From: Tilletiopsis washingtonensis
Lineage: Eukaryota > Basidiomycota > Exobasidiomycetes > Entylomatales
Reading direction: 5' to 3'
Length of the DNA stretch: 64,000 nt
Assembly (NCBI RefSeq): GCF_003144115.1
Contig: NW_020312020.1
Coordinates: 283,935-347,934, forward strand
This document shows, piece after piece, positions 21,452 to 32,900 of the stretch. The stretch's first letter is position 1, and every line of letters starts with the position of its first letter. The position numbers and the translations under genes are program-made. The notes under the pieces were generated by a model. That model saw nothing but the letters and a program-made list of their open reading frames with translations. It had not been told where the DNA came from and did not search any database.

Positions 21452-23449
21452 GGCTGCGGATGCAGCGGGGAGCAAGAAGACAGGACTTGTGAAGGCGGAG
21501 CGAGGCGGAGGCGTGGGTGTCCGGGACGAGGTGGAGAGCGTGGAGGTGGGATGCGATGCGGATCTGCGCCGGCAGGGTGCGCCTCTTATGGCCCTCGCGG
21601 CGAATGCTGGCCGTGCCAGGGGCTGCGAGACTGATTGCTCCCCCTGCGCAGTGCGGCCGCGGCGCCGGACGGACGCGGTCGCGGACGACGGCTGCGAGCC
21701 CCTCGCGCTGCACGCTGCACGAGCGCGGGGCAGCGTGCGGCCGTGCGTCGAAGCTACTGCACGCTGAGGCTGCATCTTGCCCTCCTGAGCACGGAGGGTG
21801 CGCAGCAAGCTGGGCGAGGAGCGGCCGGCTGCGGCGAGCCGCTGCGGCCGGGAGGCGCGGCCGCTCAAGGGGTGCGGACGCATGAACGCACACGGGCACA
21901 GCCATGCACGCACGTGCAGGCACACGCGCTTCACGCTTGTGACGCGGGCGCAGCTGCGCTGCTGACGCCCTGCCGCCGAGTTAGCGCGGGAGAGAGCGAG
22001 AGGGAGAGGGCGCGGCTGCATGCTGGTGTCCTCGACCTCCTCTCGCAAACCGCAGCTGCAGCCGACGCGGCGGATGCGGCACGGAGCAACGAGCAGCAGC
22101 AAAGATGGACGGCTGCTGGCCGCGTGCCGTTGCCCGCTTGAGGCCGTTGCGCGGCATTGCGCCGATGCCTGCCGATCGTCGTTCACTCGTTGCCTTTGCG
22201 AGCCTCTCCTTCTCGGCAGCGGTGTTGGTGCTCCTCTCTGAATGCTGCGCTGCGCTTGTGCGGAAAGCAGCGCTCGACGTCGAGCTCGCGTGTCGTCGTG
22301 GAGCAGCGGACGGCTGCTGTCAAAGCTTGCAGCTCCGCCCAACAAGCGTGAAGCTGCGCTCTGCATCTGCCGCGCTGCATGCGCTCGCAACGCGCTCCCA
22401 CGCCCCTCGCGCTCGCATGAGCACTCTCTGCGCCCTATCCCTCGTCGTTGCGCTGCGTCGCTTTGCTTGTGCTTGCTCGAGGCCGGTCTGCAAGCGGTAA
22501 GCGCAGGCTGTGCCCTGCACCCTGCGTCTGGCTCGCCATTCGCATCGCTCTGCCGCTGTGAGTGAGAGAGGGCAACGAGAGAGCGCGACGCGCAGCAGCC
22601 GCTCGCTGCTGTCAGGCGCGCCTGCATGCGCCTGCAAGGGGTGCAGGCCCGCTGCCGTCCTCTCTCCCTCTCGCCGCCTCCCGCTCGAGGTCGCGTCCTC
22701 GCCGCAGCACCCTCAAGCTTCCCTTGACTCCTCGCTGCAAGCGGCAGGCTGCACCTCCTCATGCAGCTGCAGCGCGCAGCCCTATCCCCGACATCGGGCC
22801 GCTGCGCGCCATATGCTGCGTGTGCTGAGCGGCTGTCAGCCAGCTGCGACTGATCCCGCGTGCTTTCTCTTGTGCTCTCTTCGATGCGAGTCTGCAGAGG
22901 CGAGAAGGACAAAGGGAGCTGTCTCTGCTGGTTGCTGCTCGAATCCTTGACGGCCGGGGATGTCGAGACGCTGCTCTGGGCGCAAAGATAGCATTTGGCT
23001 CTCTCGGCGCGTTGCTCTGCTGCCGCTTGCTCCCCAGAAGCGAGATGGGCGACGCACCAAAGGAGTGGATGACGAGATGAGATACATTGCCTGCAGCGCA
23101 GCAAGAGCTGGTTGCCTGTGAAGGGCAGCGCGAGGGAGAGCTTGGCAGCGGCGGACGAGACGTCAAAGTGGTGCTACGTGCTAAGCTCTGTACAGCGGCA
23201 GCAGGGAGCACGTCTGGCTTGCTTGAGCATGTCTGCACCAGCGCATCGATGTATGCTCATCGCTGCTTTGCACGGCAGCCGTGTCTAGTCGAGTGCTGGC
23301 CCTTGGGGCGGCAGGCTTGGATGGCCGAAGAGCGAGAGGGGGGGCGTGGGAACAGCGGCAAGGCGCGCCTCGGCGCTCCGCTCGCCTCCACTTGCCTCGA
23401 GCGTCGTGTCCACCACTTCCACCTCCTCTCCCTCTCGCTGGCCGCCGGC
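21452..23449. other. 2-kb divergent intergenic region
   Basis: This region lies between the HoxX-like start and the acidic gene at 23450. A minus-strand frame stays open from 23104 into the HoxX-like gene, but its upstream part is Arg/Ser/Cys-rich and unlike any protein, so it is not called. GA-rich runs occur at 21983-22015. No RNA gene or mobile element is seen. Confidence 0.45.
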
Positions 23450-24920
23450 ATGAACACGCACGGCGGCTTCTTCTACACGCCCGCAGCCGACGATGGCGCC
23501 TCCACCGCCGCCTCTGCGTCCGGCTTCGGGAGCAGCTCTCGCCCGCCTCCCACGGCGCCACGACGACTGACGCCGCTGCAATCTTCACGGCTCATGGCCT
23601 GGCTTGACGCAGCGCTGCTCGCCCTCTCGCGCAACCATCGCCGCCGCCATGCGCCCGACTCTCCGCTGCGCTCATTGCGCGCCTACTGCGCTGCTGTCCT
23701 GCCCGTGCTCGCTGTGCTGGCATCCGTGCCGCCGGCGCCGCCGGCTGGCAGCATCAAGGTCGGCTATCTGCTGCAGCTCAGCGACGTCGTGCCCGAGGCG
23801 TGCACGGGCTACGACGCGCATGGTGGACGACCTACGGGCAGGGCGGGCGAGGATGTGCAGCAGGAGGAGCATGACCAGGAGCAGCTGCAGGAGGAAGAGC
23901 TCGAAGACGTAGGCACCACCCTCGCGCGCGCTCTGCAGCTCATGCATCTCATCGATGCCCAATGGCACGCCCTCGTGCGCGGCTTCGAGCTCGACTATGC
24001 CGCCGTACAGGCCGAGGCAGCGAAGCTCTTTCCATTCATCGGTCCTCCCGCCACTTCAGCGATGCCCCCTTCTTTCGATGGCCGCCATGCCGCCGCCAAG
24101 CCACGCGAGGTGCGCCAGTCCGATGGCGCATCCGGCCGCGCCCTCTCTCAGACGGATCGCGTGCGGCTGCAGAACATCGCACTGCGCGCTCGTACCACAC
24201 TGCGCGCGTGGGGGCGCGCGGCGCTGGATGTAGAGCCACTGCCAGAGGAAGACACGTTCGAGAAGGAGGAGCGGACGCGAGCGGAGGGCGATCTGGAGCA
24301 AAAGCCGGAGGAGCTGGATGGGATTGTGGAGCTTGACGATGAGAGCGAGCAGAGTGGAGATGAGGTGGTCGTCAAGCAGGAGGGCGAGGAGGAGGAAGAG
24401 GAGATGGAAGAGGTCCTCGTACCGCCAAGCACCGCGCATAGCGCTTCCCCGCCTCCACGGCCACGAGAGGAGCAGGGCAAGGACGACACGGAGGAGGGCA
24501 GGCATTTCGCCAATGTCTTCTCGAAGACCGTGAGTGTGATATCTTTCACTGCTTCGCTTGCTTCGCTCACGCTTTTTGATGCAGTTCGATCCAGACGCGT
24601 CTGACGAAGACGAGGAGGACGTCAAGCCCGTCATCTCGCACGACTACTCCACCCCTCCCACGCGCACACCGCTCAAACGTCAGCGCTCTCGCACCTCTTC
24701 GCCTCCAGCCCGTCGTCGAGCAGCGCCAGCAGATGCGGCCCGGCACGAGCGGCAAAGCTCCGCCTCCCCGGCGGCATCGCCGCCAGCGCAGCTGTCCGAA
24801 GGCGTCCTGGCCTGGGACAAGAGCTTCTCGCGCATCTTCGAACGCACGCTCGCGGCGCTGGCGGACGCGCAACAGATGCGGCTCGAGCGCGAGGAGCGGA
24901 ATGCTGCTGAGGGCCGGTAG
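23450..24920 (+). CDS. Acidic fungal protein of unknown function
   Basis: Two exons (23450-24529, 24585-24920) give 471 residues. The best-structured part is residues about 40-115 (LTPLQSSRLMAWLDAALLAL, then SLRAYCAAVLPVLAVLASV) and about 155-200 (LARALQLMHLIDAQWHALVR), which read as amphipathic helices of an all-alpha domain. Acidic/Gln runs follow (QQEEHDQEQLQEEELEDV; EEEEEEMEEV), then a basic cluster (TPLKRQRSRTSSPPARRRA) that resembles a nuclear localisation signal. The C-terminus is a coiled or helical segment (FSRIFERTLAALADAQQMRL). Family not recognised; a nuclear role is inference. The intron junction keeps the frame, joining FSKT to FDPDASDEDEED. Confidence 0.75.
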
Positions 24921-25758
24921 CACGGCGGCAAGGCGGACGGGCTAGTGTCATGACGGCGCCGCACCCTGCTTCATCTGCGGCTTCTACTTCATTCAACGTC
25001 AGTCAATCTGCCAGCACGATGTGGTCTCCGACAGAGCGAGCGCAGACGTCCTTGGCAGAGGACCTCTGCACTCGCTAGGTTGGAGAAAGCCTCGTGCTGA
25101 TGGATCGAGTCTCGGCGGATAAGAGATGCAGGAGACGAAGCTGAGCGCTCGCACTGCCAGCTCGCCGCCTCCGTCGTGCAGTCCCCGACAGACTCCCACT
25201 CCCATCTTCTTGGCCGTCGTCGCTCCGCCCACGCACCCGTGTGCAGCGTATCGACGACGTCTTCATGAGCTGAGCTTGGAGGATTTCGAGCGACGTGCAC
25301 TCGTCCCGCTAGTAGAGGAGCTCGCGAGCGAAGCTGACTGCGACAGATGCTCCGCGACCGCCTGCACGCCGATGATTCGGCGTGTAGGCCGTCACGCAGC
25401 ATCTGCGGCACGTCCACTTCGCCTCGCAAGGTCTCAACCTGCTCTGCACATGCGCTGCTCGGGCTTCGGATGTTCCTCTGGCAATGACATCCTCAGCAGC
25501 GCATTGGCTCGTTGCGTGACATAGCAAAGGCGCTACTCAGCCCGCAGCGGGTGTGATGGAGAAGTAGTCGTCCACCTCTGCCAGGCGCGGAGGCACTCTC
25601 AGAAAAGGGGTGCGCCGCATCACAAGGGCGCCGTTGGTTCCACAGAATACGCAGATGAGGGGCAATGAGTGCTGGCATACTGAAGGAAGGTGACTTGTGT
25701 TGTTCTGGATGTGTGAGGGTGTTGTACAAGTGCTATCAATGGTGTCGTCTGCCCTTCG
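24921..25758. other. Convergent intergenic region containing a strong hairpin
   Basis: This is 838 bp between two converging genes. It holds no supportable gene but carries the inverted repeat at 25344-25405, described separately. Small frames on the two strands encode similar peptides (DRCSATACTPMIRR and RRCCVTAYTPNHRR) because of that symmetry, not because of a protein. Confidence 0.5.
25344..25405. repeat. 62-nt inverted repeat: 29-nt arms, 4-nt loop
   Basis: The arms 25344-25372 and 25377-25405 are reverse complements at 25 of 29 positions. Two of the four mismatches become G-U pairs in RNA. The loop is TGAT. Outside the core the symmetry continues in weaker form with small gaps (GCGAGCGAAG near 25324 against the complement of CTTCGCCTCGC near 25418), so the original arms were probably 50 nt or longer. 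No flanking target-site duplication or transposase is visible. Confidence 0.9.
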
Positions 25759-28391
25759 CTACGTCGCGCGCGAGCCGCGTCCACGCCCGCCGCGAGCGCC
25801 GCCGCGCGTGCTGCTCGAGGCTGCGCCTCGGCCTCGGCCTCTCGTCGATCCCCTAGCTCTGCCCCGCGCGCCTCCTCTCCCTCGCTTCGCCGGCAGGCGT
25901 TCCTCCTCGTCCGAAGGCGGCGCTGCATCACCGCCGAAGAAGCCCTCTTCTCCGGCTGCGCCTGCCGCAGATGCCGACCTGTCGCCTCCGCCGCCGCCGA
26001 CGATGAGTGCCACAGCCTTGTCGCACTCCTTCTGCGTCGCCTCGCCGCCCTTCAGCACGGCGTGGAAGCGAATGCTGAGGACCTGCTTGATGCAGTCGTA
26101 TGCGCGCTTCGTGTAAAAGCCCGTCTCCATCTGCGCGAGGGGCCGCATCAGCATGCATTCTCACGCAGCAAATGCGCGGAGGCAACTCACGTCGAAAGTC
26201 TCGCGCAGGTTCTCGGGGCCCTCGGCTTCGATCAGCGGCCGTGCGATCGGGTCGGTGATGTCGCACAGCATGAAGCGGCCCGAGTTGGCCTCGAGCGAGA
26301 CTCCGTTGAAGATGTGGCTACGGCTGCAGAGCGAGCGAAGCGCGATCATCAGCGTCATGCGTGCAAGGGAGAGGCGCAGCACTCACGGATGTTCATCTTC
26401 CACGGCGGCGCCCTGCTGAGCGTCTTGCGCCTCGGCATCGTCATCCGCTGCAGCGTCTTCCGGCTCAGCGCTCCCTCTGCCCTCCTCATCGTCCTCACGT
26501 GCCATACTCTCGACGCCGCGATGCAGGTTGCGGCCATCGCCGCCGATCTTGACGCGTCCCTTCGGCAGCTCGTCGGCCTTTCGGTTCATGAAGACGAAAC
26601 GCTGGTAGCTGCGGGACAAAGAGGGCATCAGCTGAGGGCGTGATGTGAGGACGCAGTGACGGAGACGCACAAGCGCGAGCTGCGGTCGGCACGCGGGTCG
26701 AAGCCGTAGCGAATCAGGCAGTCGCGCCATGGGCCGTCCTTCGTCGTGTAGCAGACGAGCGGCAGGTATTGCTTGTGGCTGCGCGTGCGATGCATCGTCA
26801 GCCCATCCTGCGCATCCGCAGAGGCTTGAGGACAACATCACTCACAGGCCCACCATCTTGCGCTCCGCCGGCTTCAGCGTGTTGAAGAGCGAGCCACGCG
26901 TCCAGACGGGACGCTCTTCGAAGCACTGCGCGGACGGCGTCAGCAAGAATCCAGCAGGCCTTGTCGCTTCAGACCACGACACGCACCTTCTCGAGCGCCT
27001 TGAGCACTGCAGCGTCTGACTTCTCGCGCTCGGCTTCAATGTGTGCAAGTGGCGCGTCCGGCACCTGAGCTCTCGTGTCATCAGCATGCAAGCGTGCGAG
27101 GAGCGTCGGTGCAGACGTACCGGCTTGGTGCTCTTCATGCTGTAGTTCGGTGGCGCCAGACCTCGCCAGCGATTGGCATTGACGTAGCGTGATGTGCCAT
27201 CGGGTTGCTGCTGCAGTCTCGACGCTGGGTTCTGCCGGAAGCTGTATGTATCAAGGCTGCGGTTAGCAGGCTGCGACCTGGGCAGCTGCGCGCCATAACG
27301 CACCCGTACTTGCGCGCCACAGTCGTGATGGAAAACGCAGGCGGCGTGACCATGAAGTCCTTGTTGCCCCAGCTCTCGCTCTCGGGCATGAAGCGGAAGT
27401 TGCTCATGGCTGCTACGTCCATCCGCTGCAGCGCAGACATGAGCAGCATCGTCTGTTCATGGATGTCGGTGGCCGCTACCGAGGTTCGCCCTTCGTCTTG
27501 CGCTGCTTCCTCGCCCGACTGCTGCGGCGGCGAGGCGATCGCAGGCTCAAAGGCAAAGTCTGCCAGCTGGCGGAAGCGCAGCGTGTGTCGCGCAAGACCG
27601 AGGATCTCTGCCGTATGCTCATGCCGCACCTGCACCTCGTCCTTGTCCGTCGTCGCCGACATGGCGCTGTCGCCCTGCGCATCCGTCGGCGCGGCGGCGC
27701 GACGACGACGCCGCCAGACACGCGTGCGTAGACGTAGCACGCCGTCGTTGGTGCCAACGATGTGGCCGTGCAGAGGATGCCGAAAGAGCTCAGTCGAGGC
27801 GAGCTGTGCGTTACTGGAGGAAGCAGCTTGGCCGTTGCTGCCCGCGCCGCTACTGCTGCCCGCCGCCGCACTGGCAGAGCCGATGCGGCATTCAATTACG
27901 GCGTCGGACATGCCGAGATGCTGGTGCAGGTGTGCCAGAGCGCCAGCGGGCGATGCCAGCGCAGGCGGACGCGGATCGAGCGTCTGTAGCGCACGCGCTA
28001 GCGCAGGGTTGTGCGAGAGGTCCGTGGTGGTGTTGATGGCGAGCGTGTGATGCGGCGCAGCAGAGCGTGCGTGTGCCTGGGTACGCGCCGGGACAGAGGG
28101 AGTGGAGGAGCCAGAGGAGGCCTGCTGCTGCTGTTGCTGCGACTCGTTCGGCATTGAAGGTGCCGCAGGAGCGCCCACGACGCCCGGATACTCGATGACG
28201 ACGAACTTGTGACTCTTGTTCGGCAGGCTGCGCACCGGCGCCAGGCGGCCAGCCCGGCGGGCAGGCGCAGGCGCCGCTGAGGGCTCAGCTGCCGTCGTGG
28301 CTGCGTCGCCGTCGCTGACATCCGCGACCGCCTCAGCGGGCACGTCCGGCGGTGGCGAGTCCGCGTCGGCGGCGGATGCCGACGGAGACAT
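25759..28391 (-). CDS. TFC1: Transcription factor IIIC subunit Tfc1/Sfc1 (GTF3C5 family)
   Basis: TFIIIC binds the internal A box of tRNA genes and recruits TFIIIB and RNA polymerase III. Eight exons (28391-27304, 27241-27121, 27064-26987, 26925-26846, 26778-26671, 26608-26387, 26323-26191, 26130-25759) give 733 residues. The N-terminal barrel region has FVVIEYPGVV and the basic run RLRTRVWRRRRR. The central DNA-binding region has FEERPVWTRGSLFNTL and KQYLPLVCYTTKDGPWRDCL. The C-terminal signature is SHIFNGVSLEANSGRFMLCD, then ITDPIARPLI. All are diagnostic of the tau-95 family. The tail is an RG-rich stretch (GRGGARGRARGSTRGRGRGA), unusual for the family and possibly nucleic-acid-binding or arginine-methylated. 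A Gln run is at about residues 85-91. It shares a 198-bp divergent promoter with the next gene. Confidence 0.92.
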
Positions 28392-28589
28392 GCGCGCGGT
28401 GGGAGTGAGGAGGATGTGGTCGCGAAGCAGGAAGAGGAGCGAGGCACGCTCGACGCGGCGTCTGCTGGACCGTGCGCAAAGGGCGCGAAGGCGGAGCGGG
28501 AAGCGACTCGAGCTCCACCTGCGCAGGTGTTGGCTTGCCTCCCGCCACCACACCCCATCCACCTCACACCTCCTCACTACTCACACATC

Positions 28590-29770
28590 ATGGACCAGCT
28601 CTTCAACGGTGCGTCGCCCGCGCTGCGACACCTTTGCACCTACTCACACCCCTCACAGCCGGCAAGAAGTTCCTCGAGTCGCAGAACCAGGGCGGCCAGC
28701 AGCAGCAGGGCAGCTTCGGACAGGACCAGCAGAACTTCGGCGGCAACCAGGACAACTACGGCGGCAACCAGGGCGGCTACGGCGGCGGCAGCGACAACCA
28801 GGGCTACGGCGGCGAGGGCCGCCAGCAGCACCACGAGGGCAGCGGCGGCGGCGAGTTTGGCGTGCAGGGCGGCGCCCACCTCAACCGCCCGCAGGGCCAG
28901 AGCCAGGGCTCGGGCGGCCTCGACTTTGGCAGCATCCTCAGCATGGCGCAGCAGCACGGCGGCGGCGGCCAGAGCAACGGCGGCGGCAACAATGAGATGT
29001 TCGGCATGGGTGAGTGTGCCGCAGCGGCTCGCGGAATAGTGACGCCTGGCTGAGCGTTGCGCACCAGCCACCAAGTTCCTGCAGTCGCGCTTGAACAACG
29101 GCCAGGTGTCGGGCGACGACTTTGATGAGAACCGCGTGATGCAGCAGCATGCACAGGTGAACGACTCCAACTCGTCTGCGCACGCCAACGACGTCGGCGG
29201 TGCCGCGGCCGTCGATGCGCTCAAGAGCATGTTCGGCAGCGGCGGCGGCCAGCAGCAACAGCAGCAGCAGGGCGGTGGTGACATGCAGAGCAAGGTGAGC
29301 ATCGTGTGTGCAACTTGTATCGGACCCATATGCTTATCGATCTGCACCCACAGCTCATCGCGATGGCCATGGCTCAGGCCGGCAAGGTGTGTGCCTAAGC
29401 TCGCTGCGCTTGTCTCCCTCTGCTCACATCCGCCGCAGATGTTCGAGCAGAAGCAGTCCGAGGGCAACGTGTCTGGCGGCAACAAGCAGGACGCGATGAA
29501 CAGGTGCGCCGCCCGTGGTGTTCCGTGTGTGCGTCATGCTGACGCCTCCCGCAGCGCCGGCGAGATGGTCATGAAGTGCGTAGCCCGCCGTACAATGCTT
29601 GGAAGACGAGCTGCGCTCACACCCGTGCCGCAGGATGATGATGAAGCAGCAGATGGCCGGCATGATGGGCGGCGGCAACTCCGGCGGCCTCGGCCAGGTG
29701 CGTCGCAGCGTAGCCCCGCCTCGATCTGTTGCTGACCTCTACCGAGCAGCTTGCCAAGATGTTCATGTGA
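28590..29770 (+). CDS. Gly/Gln-rich DUF7721-like fungal protein
   Basis: Eight small exons (28590-28608, 28659-29009, 29068-29294, 29354-29386, 29439-29503, 29555-29575, 29634-29697, 29750-29770) give 266 residues. After MDQLFNAGKKFLESQ comes a GGN/GGQ-rich low-complexity stretch with Asn, Tyr and Gln (about residues 15-85), a prion-like composition. Helical segments follow (ATKFLQSRLNNGQVSGDDFD; AAAVDALKSMF; LIAMAMAQAGKMFEQ; KQDAMNSAGEMVMKMMMKQQ), typical of the fungal DUF7721 group (from memory). Function unknown. The many tiny exons, two of only 21 nt, all rejoin in frame, which supports the model. Confidence 0.78.
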
Positions 29771-29906
29771 ACGCGCTCCAACTCGCATCTCCCTGCTGTG
29801 TCTGCCGCACGCGTGACTAGGAGTGCAATTGCGATGGAATACAGTGTCGTGACATACGGAAAGATGGGGCAAGACGGGAACGAGAAGGGAGATAGGCGAT
29901 GCACGA

Positions 29907-32900
29907 CTACGCGACCGAGCCGAGGCGCGAGAGCATCTCGTCGGCCTGCAGCACCTCATCCTCGTCGATGGCGACGCCGTCGAGCCACTCGAGCGCCGGA
30001 CAGGCCATGGCGAGCGTGCCGCGGTGCAGCAGGCGGCGCGAGGCAAAGTGCGGCGGCAGCGTGCGGGCGAAGCGGGCGTCGGAGGCGGCATAGAGCGCCT
30101 GCGTCTGGGCATCGTCTGCGCGCGGCTCGCCATCGTCCTCGTCGGCGTCAAGGAGCGCAGCGGCGCCGATGTCATGTGGCCGCTTGTGAAAGAACGACTT
30201 CTCGAGGTCGGCCTGCGCGGCCTTCTGCTTCAGCCGGGCCTGACGCGCCTCGGCGGCCGCAGTGTCGGGCTGCACGACGTTCGGGTTGGGCATGGGCGGC
30301 AGGAACGCCGGTTGCGAGGCTGGCGCGTCCGCAGGCGCGGCCTTGTCGACGAGCATGAGCGGTGGGTATAGGCCGAGCGTGCAGGGGTTGGTGCGCACGT
30401 CGAGCACGGCAAGCTCTGGCATGTGGTGCAGCGCGTCGACGATGGCGCGCGAACGCTTCAGGCGGCAGCCGACGAGGCTGAGCCGCTTTAGGCGCGCGAG
30501 GCCCTGCAGCGGCGGGATGCGTGCAAAGAGGTTGTAGTCCGCGTTGAGGTGGCGCAGATTCGGCGCGAGCGAGCCCAGCTCTGCCGGCAGCGACGAGAGC
30601 TGGCAGCCGGACAGCTCGAGGTACACGAGCGAGGTGAATGGCGCCGTGCGCTCGCACAGTCCGCGCGGCAGGGCGTTGCCCGAGAGGAAGAGGCGCGCGG
30701 CGTGCGGAACGTGCTGCGCCGGCTGCAGCAGACCGTTGCCGGACACTTGCTGCCGCAGACTGAGGTTGTGCAGCTTGATGAGCGTCTCGATGCCTTCGAC
30801 GCGCTCAAGGCCGCAGTAGTCTGCGTGCAGCGTGCGCAGCTGCGGCGCAGGCTGCACGTCGAGGTGCTCGACCGCTGCGTTGTAGCTGAGCCGCAGAGCG
30901 CGCAGGCGCGGCATCGACGGTCCGAGCTCGAGGCGCGAGAGCAGATTGTGCTCGACGTTGAGGCTCTTGAGCCGGCGCAGTGTGCCGAGCCCGCGCACAG
31001 CTAGCAGCTCGTTGTGGCTGACATTGAGGTGCTCGAGGCTGCGCCAGGCAGTGTCGAGCAAGTTGAGCGCCTGCAGCTTGTTGCCACGCAGGCTGAGCAA
31101 CTTAAGATGCTGCAGACGCTCGATGCCAGCAATGGACGTGACGCCATTGTAGTCGGCGCGCAGCTCGCGCAGGTTGACCAGACGCGAGAGCGCTACAGAA
31201 TGACTGTGAGCAGCGTACTCTAGTGAAGCGCGCACGGCACTCACCACCAAGATGCTCGACGTCGTTGTGGCTGATGTCGAGCGTCTCCAGGCCGAGCATG
31301 TGGCCAAAGGAGACGGTGGGCGGCAGACTGCGGAAGTGGCTGTCAGTCGCAGCACGCAGCGCCGCGCAATCGAGACACTCACAGGTTGTGGCTGACGTTG
31401 AGCGAGCGAACAGTGTCGGGCAGGCCGGTGAGGTAGGCAATTTCGTTGTGGTCGCTGGAGCGCAAGAAGGTCAGCGCCAGGTCTCGGAACTGCAGCGCAC
31501 TTTGGCTCACAGCTTGACGTGCTGCAGGCGCGGCAGGAACTCCTTGATCCGCACCACGCTCTCGACGCGTCTGCCAGAGAGGTCGATGGTGTCCATCTCC
31601 TCCCATCCCGGCTCCCACGGCGCGACATCCGTGATGAGCTCGAGGATGCGATCGTGCGCAAAGGCAAAGCTCGCGTCGGTGAGGAATGTCATCTCTGCAT
31701 CCATCTCGCCGTGGTGCCGCCGCTCGCGCAGGGCCGTCATGTTCCACGGCGAGCGCCCCGTCGAGACGACGCTGCGGCGTGCCATGGGCGTCCGAGCGCC
31801 TCGCGTAGGCGTGACGTGCCATTCCTGCGAGGCCTCGCGTGGGTCCACCTGCTCGCCCTCGGCGAGCTCGGCATCGCGTTGCAGCGCGAGATTGGTCATT
31901 TGGCTCAGCATGCCGTGCAGCGACGCGGCATCGTCGTCCTCGAAATCGTCTGGCTCCTCGTCGTAGTGAGGACGTTGCGCGCCTACAGCGCCCACGTCGG
32001 CAAAGCTGATGGAGCGCGCTTCGGAGCGCGCAAGGAGCTGGTCGGGCGTCGCTGCCATGCCCTTGAGAATAGAGCGCGGTGCACGCGGCGTCGCAAAGGT
32101 GCTCAGTGGCGTCGTGATGATGTTGACCGGCGCGCGAGCTGGGGGCGTGAGAGGCGCGTGGCTCTGCGTCTTTGGCACGCTGAGCCTCTTGCGTGGGCTC
32201 TCCCTCTCTCGCAGCTCGGCAGCGTCGGGCACGCTTGCGCGGCCCGAGGTCTGCGTGCGTGCCGTCTGCGAGCGCGTGCCGTTGCTGCGCGTAGTCGCCT
32301 GGCTGCGGACGGTAGAGTCGCCATCGCTGAAGAAGTCGATCTCGTTGCGCAGGTTGGAGCCCGAGCGTGGGATGGCAAGACGAACAGGCAGTTGCGACCT
32401 GGCAGGCGGTGCTCGCTGCTCCTCTCGCGCGGCCGGCCGTCTCCGAGCCTCAGCTCGTGGCGACTGCGATGCCACCGGAGCCTGCGCCTCCGAGCGTGCG
32501 GGAACTGCGCGGACGACAGAAGCGTCCCTCGTGGTGCCGAAGCTCTCAATGTCCTTGAACGGGTCCGTCGAGTCTCCGCTAGCCGCGCTTGCGTTGCCTG
32601 AGGCCAGGTCTCTGTTGATGCGCATGAGGCCACGCGATGAGCCGGCCGCCGGGAGCTCATCGGCCTGCTCTTGCTGCGCACGACGTGCTGCCTTGACACT
32701 GATCCAGCGCATCGTGGCGCGGTCGAACGTCATGCGCCCGCCGCCGAGCTGATCGAGGTCGGACGGGAGGTCCTCGGGGCCAATGAGCTTTGGCACGCGT
32801 TCGGGAGCCTGCGGTGCCTGACGAGCAGGTTGTGGTATTGGCTCCTCCTCGCTGGACATTGCTTCGTGCAGGTCGTGCTCCTCTGCACGAGCACTGAGCT

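Noticed and set aside
20936-23104. A 722-codon minus-strand frame that would extend the HoxX-like protein by about 550 residues
   Set aside because: The upstream part is Arg/Ser/Cys-rich and non-conserved. HoxX proteins begin exactly at the Met chosen. Stops are rare by chance at this GC content.
25126-25524. Small frames on both strands over the 25.3-kb hairpin with similar peptides
   Set aside because: The similarity follows directly from the DNA inverted repeat, so it is not evidence of two proteins.
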